NCBI GenBank assembly: GCA_900552565.1
Contig: USAK01000004.1
Coordinates: forward strand, 23,653-87,652
Source: an uncultured Selenomonas sp.
Lineage (GTDB): Bacteria; Bacillota; Negativicutes; Selenomonadales; Selenomonadaceae
Direction of reading: 5' to 3'
DNA length: 64,000 bases
Of the stretch, positions 16,939 through 26,688 are shown in pieces (position 1 is the first letter of the stretch; each line of letters opens with the position of its first letter). A program made the position numbers and the translations under genes. The notes below the pieces were generated by a model. It ran no database searches. It had not been told where the DNA came from and saw only the letters and a program-made list of their open reading frames with translations.

Positions 16939-18357
16939 ATGTCAGAAACAAAGTATTATCTGGCGATTGATATCGGTGCGTCGAGCGGCCGCCATATCCT
17001 GGGCTGGGTCGACAAAGGCAAGATTCGCATCGAAGAGATATACCGTTTTGAAAATAAACTGGTCAAGCAGAATGGTCATCTCTGCTGGGATTTAGACCAT
17101 CTCTTCTATGAAGTCGTGGAAGGCCTCAAGAAATGCAAAGAGCTTGACCGTATTCCGGAGAGCGTTGGTATTGATACCTGGGGCATTGATTTTGTCCTGC
17201 TCGACAAAAACGGCAGCATCATCGGCAATACGGTAGCTTACCGCGATGACCGCACGAAGGGCATGGATAAGGAAGTCTACAAGGTCATTTCGGAGTCGGA
17301 GCTTTACGGGCGCAACGGCATCCAGAAAATGCTGATCAACACGATTTATCAGCTCATGGCCATCAAGAAAGAGACGCCAAAGGCTCTGGAAAAAGCAGAA
17401 CGCTTCCTGATGATTCCAGAATATCTCAACTACCGCCTGACGGGCGTGGCGATGAACGAATACACGAACGCCACGACCACGCAGCTCGTCAATGCCAAGA
17501 CGCAGGATTGGGATTTTGAGCTCCTCGAGATGCTCGGACTGCCGACAAAGATTTTTGGTGAACTCAACATGCCAAAGACCTTAGTCGGACCGCTTTCCAG
17601 GGAAATGGCAGAACGCGTCGGCTTCACGACGAACGTCGTCCTGCCGGCTACGCACGATACGGGCTCGGCCGTCATGGCAGTGCCGACGAACTCGGATGAC
17701 AGCATTTACCTGAGTTCCGGCACGTGGTCGCTCATGGGGATTGAGCGTTTGATTCCGGACTGCACGGAGAAGAGCCGCCAGCACAACTTCACGAACGAAG
17801 GTGGCTATCATCATCGCTACCGCTACCTCAAGAACATCATGGGCATGTGGATGATGCAGAACCTGCGCCGCGAGTTCAAGCATAAATACACGTTCGAGGA
17901 GCTTTATGAGCTCGCCCACATCGGCCGCTACTTCACGTCGACCGTGGATGTCAACGATGAATCGTTCCTCGCACCGGACAGCATGATTAAGGCGCTGCAG
18001 GATTACTGCGAAAAGACTGGTCAGGAAAAACCGGAAACGGAATGCGAGCTTCTCTACTGCGTCTACAAGAGCTTAGCTAACTGCTATGCCAAGACCGTAG
18101 CCGAGATTGAAGAAGTGACGGGCCGCACCTATGATACGATTCACGTGGTCGGCGGCGGCTGTCAGGATAAATTCCTCGACCGCCTGCTCGTCGAGACGAC
18201 GGGGAAAGAAGTTTATGCCGGTCCTGTGGAAGCAACCGCCATCGGCAATATCATGGCCCAGATGCTGCGCGACAAGGTCTTTGAAGACCTCAAGGAAGCG
18301 CGTCAGGTCGTAGCCAAATCCTTCGATGTCAAGCGCATCGAGAATACCATAGAATGA
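16939..18357 (+). CDS. rhaB: L-rhamnulokinase
   Basis: Phosphorylates L-rhamnulose to L-rhamnulose-1-phosphate. The 472-residue FGGY-family kinase starts with the ATP-binding YLAIDIGASSGRHILGW. It has the VGIDTWGIDFVLLD strand with the catalytic aspartates, the HDTGSAVMAVP block (about residue 238) and the VVGGGCQDKFLDRL adenine-site segment (about 405). The RhaB-specific DTWGIDF supports rhamnulose over xylulose or glycerol. First gene of the rha operon, with its own promoter and an AAAGGAATGGG site before ATG 16939. Confidence 0.96.
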   Translation: MSETKYYLAIDIGASSGRHILGWVDKGKIRIEEIYRFENKLVKQNGHLCWDLDHLFYEVVEGLKKCKELDRIPESVGIDTWGIDFVLLDKNGSIIGNTVAYRDDRTKGMDKEVYKVISESELYGRNGIQKMLINTIYQLMAIKKETPKALEKAERFLMIPEYLNYRLTGVAMNEYTNATTTQLVNAKTQDWDFELLEMLGLPTKIFGELNMPKTLVGPLSREMAERVGFTTNVVLPATHDTGSAVMAVPTNSDDSIYLSSGTWSLMGIERLIPDCTEKSRQHNFTNEGGYHHRYRYLKNIMGMWMMQNLRREFKHKYTFEELYELAHIGRYFTSTVDVNDESFLAPDSMIKALQDYCEKTGQEKPETECELLYCVYKSLANCYAKTVAEIEEVTGRTYDTIHVVGGGCQDKFLDRLLVETTGKEVYAGPVEATAIGNIMAQMLRDKVFEDLKEARQVVAKSFDVKRIENTIE

Positions 18358-18394
18358 ACATAAAAAGGAAATGAACTCATAGGAGGTTTTACTC

Positions 18395-19633
18395 ATGTCG
18401 AGATTTGAAGAAGCAAAAGAAGCCTACGCAGCACAAGGCGTTGACGTCGAAGCTGCCCTGAAAAAACTGCAGGGCGTGCGCATTTCCATGCACTGCTGGC
18501 AGGGCGATGATGTCCTCGGTTTTGACTCGGATGCTCTGACGGGCGGCATTGCCACGACGGGCAATTATCCCGGCCGTGCCCGTAATCCGGAAGAGCTCAT
18601 GGCCGACATCAAAAAGGCGTATTCCCTGATTCCGGGCAAGCATAAGCTCAACCTGCATGCTTCGTACCGCATCACGGATGAAAAGGTCGACCGCGACAAG
18701 ATTGAACCGAAACATTTCAAGGCCTGGGTTGACTTTGCCAAAGAAGAAGGCATCGGCCTTGACTTCAACCCGACGTTCTTCAGCCATAAGAATGTCAAGA
18801 ACAACATGACGCTGTCGAGCCCGGATAAGAATATCCGCGATTTCTGGATTGCACATGGCAAAGCCTGCCGTAAGATTGCCAACTACTTCGGTGAAGAACT
18901 CGGCATCACGGCTCTCGACAACATCTGGATTCCGGATGGCACGAAAGATGTACCGGCCGACCGCATTGGACCGCGTCAGCGCCTCAAGGAATCTCTCGAT
19001 GAGATTCTTTCCGTCAAATACGACCGCAAGAACATCGCAGATTCGGTCGAAGGCAAGGTCTTCGGCATCGGCGTTGAGTCGTACACGGTCGGTTCGCATG
19101 AGTTCTACATGAACTACGCTGCCAAGAACGGCATCATGTGCCTGCTCGATACGGGCCATTATCATCCGACGGAAGTCGTTTCCGATAAGATTTCTTCGAT
19201 GTTGCTCTTCAATGACAGCCTGGCCCTTCATGTCAGCCGTCCGGTCCGTTGGGACAGCGACCATGTCATCAAGCTCGATGATGAGCTCAAGGAACTTGCG
19301 ACGGAGCTCGTCCGCTGCAACGCCCTCGACAAAGTCTTCATCGGCCTCGACTTCTTCGATGCCAGCATCAACCGCATCGCAGCCTGGGTCATCGGCATGC
19401 GCAATATGCAGAAGGCTCTGCTCTATGGTCTGCTGACGCCGAACAAGGAACTCAAGGAAGCGCAGGATGCTGCCGACTTCACGCGTGTGCTGCAGGGCCT
19501 CGAAGAAATCAAGACGCTGCCGTTTGGCGATGTCTGGGCTGAGTTCTGCAAACGCAACAACGTTCCTGTGGATGGCCAGTGGTATCCGATCGTCAAGGAA
19601 TACGAGAAGGACGTACTGTTCAAGAGATCATAA
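18395..19633 (+). CDS. rhaA: L-rhamnose isomerase
   Basis: Converts L-rhamnose to L-rhamnulose with a divalent metal. The 412-residue TIM-barrel protein has family length. Metal and substrate residues lie in [11 protein letters not shown] (about residue 126), [14 protein letters not shown] (about 229), [11 protein letters not shown] (about 250) and the [15 protein letters not shown] block (about 277). A strong AGGAGG site precedes ATG 18395, 37 bases after rhaB. Confidence 0.97.
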   Translation: MSRFEEAKEAYAAQGVDVEAALKKLQGVRISMHCWQGDDVLGFDSDALTGGIATTGNYPGRARNPEELMADIKKAYSLIPGKHKLNLHASYRITDEKVDRDKIEPKHFKAWVDFAKEEGIGLDFNPTFFSHKNVKNNMTLSSPDKNIRDFWIAHGKACRKIANYFGEELGITALDNIWIPDGTKDVPADRIGPRQRLKESLDEILSVKYDRKNIADSVEGKVFGIGVESYTVGSHEFYMNYAAKNGIMCLLDTGHYHPTEVVSDKISSMLLFNDSLALHVSRPVRWDSDHVIKLDDELKELATELVRCNALDKVFIGLDFFDASINRIAAWVIGMRNMQKALLYGLLTPNKELKEAQDAADFTRVLQGLEEIKTLPFGDVWAEFCKRNNVPVDGQWYPIVKEYEKDVLFKRS

Positions 19634-19662
19634 AAATTTTCCATATAGAGAGGTAATGTATC

Positions 19663-20481
19663 ATGGATATCAAGGATTCAAAGTTCATGGAAGGCTTCAA
19701 GCGTTTGACGGCCGATGCCTTCCAGAAGGGCTGGCATGAGCGCAACGGCGGCAACCTGACGTACCGCGTGAAACCGGAAGAAGTCGAAGCTGTCAAGGAT
19801 TCGCTTCATGAGGTCAAGGAATGGAAGCCAATCGGCAATACGGTACCGGGCCTTGCCGGTGAGTACTTCCTCGTCACGGGTAGCGGCAAGTACATGCGCA
19901 ATGTCTCGCTGGCACCGGAAGAAAACGTCGCCCTCATCAAGATTGATGAGAAAGGCGAGAACTACGGCATTGTCTGGGGCCTCGTCAACGGCGGCCGTCC
20001 GACGAGTGAGCTGCCGACGCATCTTGCCGCGCATGAACTCAAGAAAAAAATGACGAATGGTACGAACCGCATCATCTATCATGCTCATCCGACGAACCTC
20101 ATCGCGCTGACGTTCGTGCTGCCGCTCAAGGATAAGGAGTTCACGCGTGAGCTTTGGGAAATGGCTACGGAAGACCCTGTCATCTTCCCAGAAGGCATTG
20201 GCGTTGTGCCTTGGATGGTACCGGGCGGCAAGGAAATTGCCGATGCTTCGGTCAAACTCATGGAGAAATACCGCGTCATCGTCTGGGCTCATCATGGCCT
20301 GTTCGTCTGCGGCGACGATTTCGATGAAGCCTTTGGCCTCATGGATACGGTCGAGAAAGCTTCGGAAATCTGCGTCAAGGTCCTCTCGATGGGCGGCAAG
20401 AAGCAGACGATTCCACGCGAAGGCTTTATCCAGCTCGCAAAAGACTTCCATATTGATTTGAATACGGATCTCTTGGATTGA
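19663..20481 (+). CDS. rhaD: L-rhamnulose-1-phosphate aldolase
   Basis: A class II aldolase splitting rhamnulose-1-phosphate into dihydroxyacetone phosphate and L-lactaldehyde. The 272-residue protein belongs to the aldolase II/adducin fold. It shows the NGGNLTYRV substrate loop (about residue 28), LPTHLAAHE with the catalytic Glu region, IIYHAHPTNLIALT with two zinc histidines (about 141-143), and the third zinc His in VWAHHGLFVCG (about 212). It follows rhaA by 29 bases behind an AGAGAGG site. Confidence 0.96.
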   Translation: MDIKDSKFMEGFKRLTADAFQKGWHERNGGNLTYRVKPEEVEAVKDSLHEVKEWKPIGNTVPGLAGEYFLVTGSGKYMRNVSLAPEENVALIKIDEKGENYGIVWGLVNGGRPTSELPTHLAAHELKKKMTNGTNRIIYHAHPTNLIALTFVLPLKDKEFTRELWEMATEDPVIFPEGIGVVPWMVPGGKEIADASVKLMEKYRVIVWAHHGLFVCGDDFDEAFGLMDTVEKASEICVKVLSMGGKKQTIPREGFIQLAKDFHIDLNTDLLD

Positions 20482-20497
20482 TGAATTAGGAGGATGT

Positions 20498-20530
20498 CAG
20501 CAAGAGATGTGAACTTGCTCTTGCTGTTTT
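20498..20530 (+). terminator. Hairpin between rhaD and the MFS gene
   Basis: CAGCAAGAG (20498-20506) and CTCTTGCTG (20518-20526) form a nine-base stem followed by TTTT. It could be a weak terminator or an expression-tuning hairpin inside the rha operon. Confidence 0.65.
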
Positions 20531-20544
20531 CCTTAAAGCTATAA

Positions 20545-20573
20545 TTGACGTAATATTCATAAGCAACTATGAA
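20545..20573 (+). promoter_or_regulatory. Internal rha promoter before the MFS transporter
   Basis: TTGACG (20545-20550), 17 bases, TATGAA (20568-20573). Its place right after the rhaD hairpin suggests that transporter, rhamnosidase and mutarotase can be transcribed separately. Confidence 0.6.
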
Positions 20574-20603
20574 TTTTGGGGATAACTATAGGGAGGAATT
20601 ACC

Positions 20604-21947
20604 ATGTTAGGTGTCAAAATCGATTACCACATGTCCGCCTGGAAGAAGACCTTGATTGCCGGCCTCATCAGTTATATCGATGCCGGTTCCATCGTCGCAG
20701 GTGCTTCCGGCCTTTCCATGTGGCAGGATTATCTCGGCATGAGCAGCGTGCAGATGGGCCTTCTGGCCGCACTTTCATCAAACACTGGCGGTGCTGCTAT
20801 CGGTGCCCTGATCGGCGGCAAGATCTGCGATAAGTACGGGCGTAAATTCGTTTATAACTATGCATTGCTCTTCTATATGATTGGTGTTGCCATGATCTGC
20901 CTGGCAACGAACTATCCGATGTTCCTGCTCGGTTATATTGTCATTGGCCTGATGGTCGGTGCGGATGTCGTTGCCTCCTGGACGTTCATCGCGGAGGAAG
21001 CTCCGTCGAAGAATCGTGCAAAGCACTGCGGTTCTGCGCAGGTCGCCTGGATGCTCGGCCCGGTCGTCGTCTTCCTCGCATCCATTCCGCTCAACTCCGC
21101 TTTTGGTCTTCTCGGCAACCGCATCATCTTCGCTCACTTGATTGTCGTCGCCGGCTGGATTTGGTATCAGCGCCTGAAAATGCCGGAGTCCTCGGAATGG
21201 GTCGAAGCGCATAAACGCGAACAGGAACTTGAAGCTAAAGGCATTAAAGTCCGCAAAGTCCATTACAGCGATATTCTTCATGGCACATGCCTCAAGACGG
21301 TCATCATGCTCTGCGCCGTTTACACTCTCTGGAACCTCGCAGCCAGCACGAACGGTTTCTTCATGCCGTATATTTATGAACATGTCGGCAAACTCTCGAA
21401 CTCCATGTCCCTGCTGCTGACGGCTACGAACTTTGCCGTCTGCATCCTGACGACGTTCATCTTCATGTACACGGGCGATAAATATAACCGCCGCAAAATC
21501 TATGGCATTTTCTCCGGACTCGGCGTCATCAGCTGGTTCGTCTGGGCACTGCCGGCTGACATGCTGCAGATGTGGATGCTCGTATTCTTCACGGTTGTCT
21601 GGGGCTTCTCGATGCAGCAGCAGTTCTACCAGCTCTGGAGCTCCGAGCTCTTCCCAGTCCGCTATCGTGCAACGGCACAGGGCTTCACGTTCTTCGTCAC
21701 GCGTTTCTCCGCTGCTATCTGGGGCTTCCTTGTTCCAATCCTCATGGAGACGGTTGGTTTCCAGATTGCCGCTATGATCATGATCGGCTTCGTCTTCGTC
21801 AGCTGGGTTGCCGGTACGTTCTTCGGTTCGGATGCCCGCGGCCTGACGCTTGATGAAATCACGAAACAGCGCTATGGCAATGAAATCGATGAAAACGGCT
21901 GGTTCGTAATGGATCCGGACAGCAATATGACGAAACATACTGCTTAA
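20604..21947 (+). CDS. MFS sugar transporter, probable L-rhamnose or rhamnoside importer
   Basis: A 447-residue protein with twelve predicted membrane segments of the major facilitator sugar-porter type. The loop-2 signature GGKICDKYGRKFVYNY (about residues 71-86) and the loop-8 copy MYTGDKYNRRKIYG (about 291-304) are clear, as are the central and C-terminal motifs (PESSEW, LFPVRYRATAQGF). It lies between rhaD and the rhamnosidase, so rhamnose or a small rhamnoside is the probable cargo. It is not related to the E. coli RhaT family. The GGAGGAATTACC site fixes ATG 20604. Confidence 0.88.
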   Translation: MLGVKIDYHMSAWKKTLIAGLISYIDAGSIVAGASGLSMWQDYLGMSSVQMGLLAALSSNTGGAAIGALIGGKICDKYGRKFVYNYALLFYMIGVAMICLATNYPMFLLGYIVIGLMVGADVVASWTFIAEEAPSKNRAKHCGSAQVAWMLGPVVVFLASIPLNSAFGLLGNRIIFAHLIVVAGWIWYQRLKMPESSEWVEAHKREQELEAKGIKVRKVHYSDILHGTCLKTVIMLCAVYTLWNLAASTNGFFMPYIYEHVGKLSNSMSLLLTATNFAVCILTTFIFMYTGDKYNRRKIYGIFSGLGVISWFVWALPADMLQMWMLVFFTVVWGFSMQQQFYQLWSSELFPVRYRATAQGFTFFVTRFSAAIWGFLVPILMETVGFQIAAMIMIGFVFVSWVAGTFFGSDARGLTLDEITKQRYGNEIDENGWFVMDPDSNMTKHTA

Positions 21948-21966
21948 GACACAAGATAGAAATTCT

Positions 21967-22000
21967 AAGGAGCTTCTTTAAAAGAGGCTCCTCTTTTCGA
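21967..22000 (+). terminator. Hairpin between the MFS gene and the rhamnosidase
   Basis: AGGAGCTTCTTT pairs with AAAGAGGCTCCT (one G-U) and is followed by CTTTT. As it lies within the operon it may attenuate rather than stop transcription. Confidence 0.65.
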
Positions 22001-22010
22001 AAGAAGAGCT

Positions 22011-24629
22011 GTGCTTATGCTTGAGATTCGGGATTTTACCGTAGAATATCGTCAAAAGCCTTTGGGAATCGATGTGAATGCACCGAGATTCAGTTGGAAA
22101 TTATGCAGTGACCAGAAAAACACGAAACAGCAGCGATATGCCTTATCCGTAACGGATGAAACAGGCGATACGGTATGGGAAAGCGGTCCAGAAGAGTCCG
22201 ACCAGTCGGTGCTGCTTGCTTATCAGGGCAGGCCCCTTAAAGCATGCACCTGTTATCACGTATCTTTACGGATTCAGGACAATCACGGTCAGGAAGCAGA
22301 GAGCAAGACGTCGTTTGAAACGGGGCTTCTTCAGGGAACGTCTTTTCAGGCGCAGTGGATTGCTCCCCGTCATCCGCAAAAATCTGGTTCGTGTCCTGTT
22401 TTGACAAAGGAAGTATCTTTAGAAGGAAAGGGCATCAGAAAAGCACGGATCTATGCATCGGCGCATGGCCTTTATGAAATCGCTATCAATCAGAAAAAAG
22501 TGGGCGATGCACTGCTGACGCCTGGCTGGACGAGCTATCATCACCGCCTGCAGTACCAGACGTACGATGTGACGGAGGAGCTGCAGGGCCTGTCTGGGCC
22601 TGTGAAGCTACAGATTACACTGGCAGATGGCTGGTATAAAGGGCCGTTTACCTGGTATGAAAAAGAGAATCTGTATGGCGACCGCCTGGCTGCTTTATTG
22701 GAACTCCATATCGTATACGATGATGGCAGCAGGCAGATAGCCGGGACCGATGATACATGGCAGGCAGGCGAAGGTCCTATCCGCTACAGCGAGATTTATC
22801 ATGGCGAAACCGTTGACCATACGTGCAAAGAGGCTATGAAGGACACGACCGAGGTCCTGCCCTTTTCCAAGGATGTCCTGCTCGCGCAGGAAACTCCTGC
22901 CGTGCGTGTCCTGCATAAACTTCCTGTCGTAAAGAAATTTCTTACGCCAAAGCAGGAACTCGTGCTTGATTTTGGTCAGAACATTTCCGGCTTCGTCTCT
23001 TTTCACGGTCAATTCCCGAAGGGGCAGAAACTCACCCTGCGTTATGTGGAAACGCTTGACCGGCTCGGCAATGTCTATACGCTGAATCTGCGCACGGCGA
23101 AAGCAGCGGATACGTTCGTTGCTGCAGGCGGGATGGAAAGGTTTCAGCCGCATTTCACGTTTCATGGCTTCCGCTATGTGCAGCTGCTTGGCTTTGCGGA
23201 AGAACAGGCGGACCCAGAGGCTTTTACCGCCTGTGCAATCCATACGGATTTGCCGCTGACAGGGTCGTTTGCTTGTTCGGACCGCAGGGTCAATCGTCTG
23301 CAAAAGAATATCCAGTGGAGCCAGCGGGACAACTTTGTCGATATCCCCACGGACTGTCCTCAGCGCGATGAACGCTTGGGCTGGACAGGCGATGCGCAGA
23401 TGTTTGCCCGTACGGCTTCGTATAATATGCTGACCGCTTCATTTTTCACGAAATGGCTGCATGACCTTAAAGCTGACCAGACCAAGGAACACGGCGTGCC
23501 GCATGTCATCCCGAATGTTCTTGAGGGGACCGAAGGAGCGGCAGCCTGGAGTGATGCTGCGACGATTGTGCCCTGGACGATGTATCTTTGCTATGGAGAT
23601 AAGCAGCTCCTGCAGGAACAATACCAGAGCATGAAAGACTGGGTAGAGTACATGCGGAAAAAAGCAGGCGACACGTATCTTTGGCAGTCGGGGTTCCAAT
23701 ATGGCGACTGGCTGGGGCTGGATATGGAAGAATTCTGGCCGGAACGCGTGCGTTTTGGTCTGGATTTTCGGGAAAATATCGACCGCATCGGTGCCACGGA
23801 CATCTACCTGGTGGCCAGTGCCTTTTTCGCGCATTCGACAGAAATTCTGCGGGATACGGCAAAAGTACTGGGGTATGCAGATGATGTCAAAGAATACACG
23901 TCGCTGCTGCAGCATATCAAAAAAGCCTTTCAGGATGAGTACGTGACACCGAATGGCAGAATATACGGCGGGACACAGACAGCCTGCGTACTGGCCCTGC
24001 AGTTTCATTTGGTAGAAGAAAAATATCGTCCGAAGATCATGCAGACCCTTATTGACAATATCCATTATCATGGCGACCATCTGACAACGGGGTTTGTCGG
24101 TACGCCGTATCTGTGCCATGTCCTCACGGACCACGGTGCTCATGGCTTAGCGGCCAAACTGCTGCTGAGCGACGATTACCCATCGTGGCTGTTCGAAGTG
24201 AAAATGGGAGCAACGACGACATGGGAGCGCTGGAACAGCATTCATCCGGATGGAACGTTTGATGAGACAGGCATGAATTCCCTGAATCATTATGCTTATG
24301 GTGCCGTCGGCGACTGGCTTTACCGCAAGGTGGCGGGCATTGATACCCTGGATGCTGGCTATCATCATCTGCTGCTGCGTCCGCGGCTGACGAAAGGGCT
24401 GAGCTTTGCGGAAGGCAGTCTCGATACCTTGTACGGCATCGTGAAAAGCCGGTGGCAGCTGCATGGCAGGCATGTGCAGCTGGATTTTACGATTCCGGCA
24501 AATTGTCAGGCGGATGTGTATCTGCCTGGCACAAAGAACAACAAAAAATTATCTCTGGGTTCCGGTCAATATCATTATGATTATGAGGCTGAAGGGGACC
24601 TTGAGACAATTTATGAAGAATTATCATAG
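22011..24629 (+). CDS. GH78 alpha-L-rhamnosidase, cytoplasmic
   Basis: Releases terminal L-rhamnose from glycosides. The 870-residue protein follows the GH78 plan: an N-terminal fibronectin-like domain (about 1-100), beta-sandwich modules (about 120-380), then the (alpha/alpha)6 barrel with the catalytic motif DCPQRDERLGWTGDAQ (about residues 446-461) and TTWERWNSIHPDG (about 736), and a C-terminal sandwich. No signal peptide is present, so substrate must be imported first, in line with the adjacent MFS. Starts at GTG 22011 or ATG 22017 are both possible. Its codon use is less GC-biased than rhaA/rhaD (more A/T third positions), which may point to separate acquisition. Confidence 0.93.
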   Translation: MLMLEIRDFTVEYRQKPLGIDVNAPRFSWKLCSDQKNTKQQRYALSVTDETGDTVWESGPEESDQSVLLAYQGRPLKACTCYHVSLRIQDNHGQEAESKTSFETGLLQGTSFQAQWIAPRHPQKSGSCPVLTKEVSLEGKGIRKARIYASAHGLYEIAINQKKVGDALLTPGWTSYHHRLQYQTYDVTEELQGLSGPVKLQITLADGWYKGPFTWYEKENLYGDRLAALLELHIVYDDGSRQIAGTDDTWQAGEGPIRYSEIYHGETVDHTCKEAMKDTTEVLPFSKDVLLAQETPAVRVLHKLPVVKKFLTPKQELVLDFGQNISGFVSFHGQFPKGQKLTLRYVETLDRLGNVYTLNLRTAKAADTFVAAGGMERFQPHFTFHGFRYVQLLGFAEEQADPEAFTACAIHTDLPLTGSFACSDRRVNRLQKNIQWSQRDNFVDIPTDCPQRDERLGWTGDAQMFARTASYNMLTASFFTKWLHDLKADQTKEHGVPHVIPNVLEGTEGAAAWSDAATIVPWTMYLCYGDKQLLQEQYQSMKDWVEYMRKKAGDTYLWQSGFQYGDWLGLDMEEFWPERVRFGLDFRENIDRIGATDIYLVASAFFAHSTEILRDTAKVLGYADDVKEYTSLLQHIKKAFQDEYVTPNGRIYGGTQTACVLALQFHLVEEKYRPKIMQTLIDNIHYHGDHLTTGFVGTPYLCHVLTDHGAHGLAAKLLLSDDYPSWLFEVKMGATTTWERWNSIHPDGTFDETGMNSLNHYAYGAVGDWLYRKVAGIDTLDAGYHHLLLRPRLTKGLSFAEGSLDTLYGIVKSRWQLHGRHVQLDFTIPANCQADVYLPGTKNNKKLSLGSGQYHYDYEAEGDLETIYEELS

Positions 24630-24655
24630 GATCAGTAGAGTAGGAGGTCTTTTCA

Positions 24656-24973
24656 ATGGAACGCTTTGCATGGAAAGCAACGGTTAAGGATGGCAAACTC
24701 GAGGAATACAAATACCGTCATGCACATATCTGGCCAGAGATGAAGCAGGTCCTCAAGGAGGCAGGCATCTCGAATTACACGATTTGGAATGTCGGCAACG
24801 AGCTCTTTGGCTACTTTGAGTGCGAGAAGGGTGTGGCCTATGCTGAGAAGTATCAGGCAGAGAGCCCTGTCGTCGATCAATGGAATGAATACATGAAAGA
24901 TGTCATGGTCATGGAGATGGACCCGAAGACCGGTGCCCAGCCGAAGATGCAGCAGGTCTTTTATCTCCCCTGA
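24656..24973 (+). CDS. rhaM: L-rhamnose mutarotase
   Basis: Interconverts alpha and beta anomers of L-rhamnose, speeding entry to RhaA. The 105-residue protein has the family length and motifs: FAWKATVKDGKLEEYKYRHA, then HIWPEM with the catalytic His, NYTIWNVGNELFGYFEC, and a C-terminus ending QVFYLP. AGGAGG precedes ATG 24656, 26 bases after the rhamnosidase. Last gene of the rha operon. Confidence 0.96.
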   Translation: MERFAWKATVKDGKLEEYKYRHAHIWPEMKQVLKEAGISNYTIWNVGNELFGYFECEKGVAYAEKYQAESPVVDQWNEYMKDVMVMEMDPKTGAQPKMQQVFYLP

Positions 24974-25017
24974 TGACTGCTGCGGTTCTGACTTTATGGC
25001 ATCCCTAATTTAGGCAA

Positions 25018-25068
25018 TAAAAATTCCGTTTCCTTCTCTATATAATAGAAGGAAACGGAATTTTTTAT
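25018..25068. terminator. Bidirectional terminator between rhaM and the DeoR gene
   Basis: AAAATTCCGTTTCCTTCT (25021-25038) and its complement (25048-25065) form an 18-base stem with A and T runs on the two sides. It serves both converging genes. Confidence 0.95.
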
Positions 25069-25093
25069 TTGTGTATCTGTTAGAGAATGTTGG

Positions 25094-25849
25094 TCAAAAA
25101 ATCAGGCTAATATGGTGCTCAGAGAAGTATTCCTGCCACTCTTTTGACGGAGCGTCGTCGGTGACAACGGTGTCGATATGCTCGAAATCATCGCATTTGA
25201 CAAAAGCGGTCTTGTCGAATTTGGAATGGTCGACGAGCAGAATGGTCTTGCGGGCCTGCTGCATCATGACGCTCTTGACGCGGCTTTCGCTTTCGTTGGA
25301 CTCCATGATGCCTTTTTTGAGGTCAATGCTCTTGCAGCTGATGAAGGCGAAGTCAACGTAGTATTTGCTGAGTGTCTGGCAGGCGATGGAGCCGGTGAGT
25401 GCGCAGGAACTCTCGCGCATCGTGCCGCCCGTGCAGATCATCTTAAAGCCGCTGTTCGTGAAATCGCTCATGAGGCGGATGGAGTTCGTGATGACCGTGA
25501 TGTCGCGCTGTCCTTTGAGGCGCTGCAGCAGTGCCTGACACGTCGTACTGGAGTCCATCATGATGGTATCGCCATCGTGAATCAGGCTCGCGGCCTTTTC
25601 AGCGATGGCCAGCTTGCTCTCGCTGTTGATGGTGCTGCGCCGTGTGTAGGACAGTTCATCACTCGTGCTCTCGGCGATGACGGCACCGCCGTAGCTGCGG
25701 CGCAAAAGATCCTGACTCTCAAGTTTTTCAAGGTCGCGCCGGATGGTTTCTTCGGTCACCTTGAAGGATTTGGCCAGTTCTGAGACATATACTTTACGGT
25801 CGAGCCGTATTTTTTCCATAATTTTTTGTCTGCGTTCCAAGCCAAGCAT
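25094..25849 (-). CDS. DeoR-family regulator, probable rhamnose operon repressor
   Basis: A 251-residue DeoR regulator. The N-terminal helix-turn-helix reads KVYVSELAKSFKVTEETIRRDLEKLE (positions 17-42, shown in part by RKVYVSELAKSF), with the family RRSYGGAV hinge. The C-terminal sugar-phosphate sensor has DSSTTCQALL (about residue 98) and TGG near 140. DeoR regulators control rhamnose genes in several Firmicutes (the RhaR/YulB group), and this gene converges on rhaM. That makes the rha locus the natural target. The binding site was not identified. Confidence 0.85.
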   Translation of the reverse strand: MLGLERRQKIMEKIRLDRKVYVSELAKSFKVTEETIRRDLEKLESQDLLRRSYGGAVIAESTSDELSYTRRSTINSESKLAIAEKAASLIHDGDTIMMDSSTTCQALLQRLKGQRDITVITNSIRLMSDFTNSGFKMICTGGTMRESSCALTGSIACQTLSKYYVDFAFISCKSIDLKKGIMESNESESRVKSVMMQQARKTILLVDHSKFDKTAFVKCDDFEHIDTVVTDDAPSKEWQEYFSEHHISLIF

Positions 25850-26094
25850 AAAGACCCTTCTTTCACTGTGTTATATGTTTTGAAGTTGTGGTTTATTTGT
25901 CTTTATTATAAGACAGATTATAGCGAAACACAATAGAAACAGATAAAAATGCATGTTTGATTCGTTGAATTTATTTTTGCGGGGCAGTATTTGGGGCTGC
26001 GGCTTCGGAATCACAGAAGCCGGAAAATCTTTTCTCCTGTTTTTCAGATAATCGCAATAAAATAATAAAATATAGGGGGGTCGTAGATGAAACA

Positions 26095-26688
26095 ATGAAA
26101 CGCAGGGATTTTATTCGGAATATGTTTTATATTGGTGCAGGGCTGGCGCTGGCGCCGGCGGTCTGCACACAGAAGATCGCAGAGGCAGCCTGGCAGGAGG
26201 GGAGCAGCCTGTCGGGGGTGAGTATACGCCAGACCTATCTGACATTCCGTTCCCTGACGAACCGCCGCGTGACAGATGCCATTATCGTGCATCATGTCGG
26301 CAATACGAATGCCGATGTCTCAGCAGAGACGATTCACCGCTGGCATCTGGCCAATGGCTGGGCAGGCATCGGCTACCATTTTGTCATCCGCAAGGATGGC
26401 ACGATAGAACAGGGCCGGCCGATGGACACGGTCGGTGCGCACTGTTATGGTGAGAACGACCACACGGTCGGGGTCAATCTTGTCGGCAATTTCGAGGATT
26501 ATGTGCCGACGGATGCACAGATTGCCTCGGCCAGGCGCCTTTTAGCAGCGCTTTGCCGCAATTACGGTTTTGCGCCTTCACGCACGACGATTTTCGGGCA
26601 CCGCGATTTCAACGCGACGGCCTGCCCCGGACAGAACCTTTACGATATGCTGCCCGACCTCATTCAGGGGGCTGCAGCAATTTATTAA
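26095..26688 (+). CDS. N-acetylmuramoyl-L-alanine amidase (PGRP/amidase_2), Tat-type signal
   Basis: Cleaves the bond between muramic acid and the stem peptide. The 197-residue protein begins KRRDFIRNMFYIGAGLALAP, a twin-arginine-like signal, so it is probably exported folded. The amidase_2/PGRP domain spans about residues 55-190. Zinc ligands are the first His in AIIVHHVGNT (about 64) and those in FGHRDFNATACPGQNL (about 166-176). Its ATG follows an AGGGGGG tract at some distance, so the ribosome site is imperfect. It stands alone between rha and glg. Confidence 0.88.
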   Translation: MKRRDFIRNMFYIGAGLALAPAVCTQKIAEAAWQEGSSLSGVSIRQTYLTFRSLTNRRVTDAIIVHHVGNTNADVSAETIHRWHLANGWAGIGYHFVIRKDGTIEQGRPMDTVGAHCYGENDHTVGVNLVGNFEDYVPTDAQIASARRLLAALCRNYGFAPSRTTIFGHRDFNATACPGQNLYDMLPDLIQGAAAIY

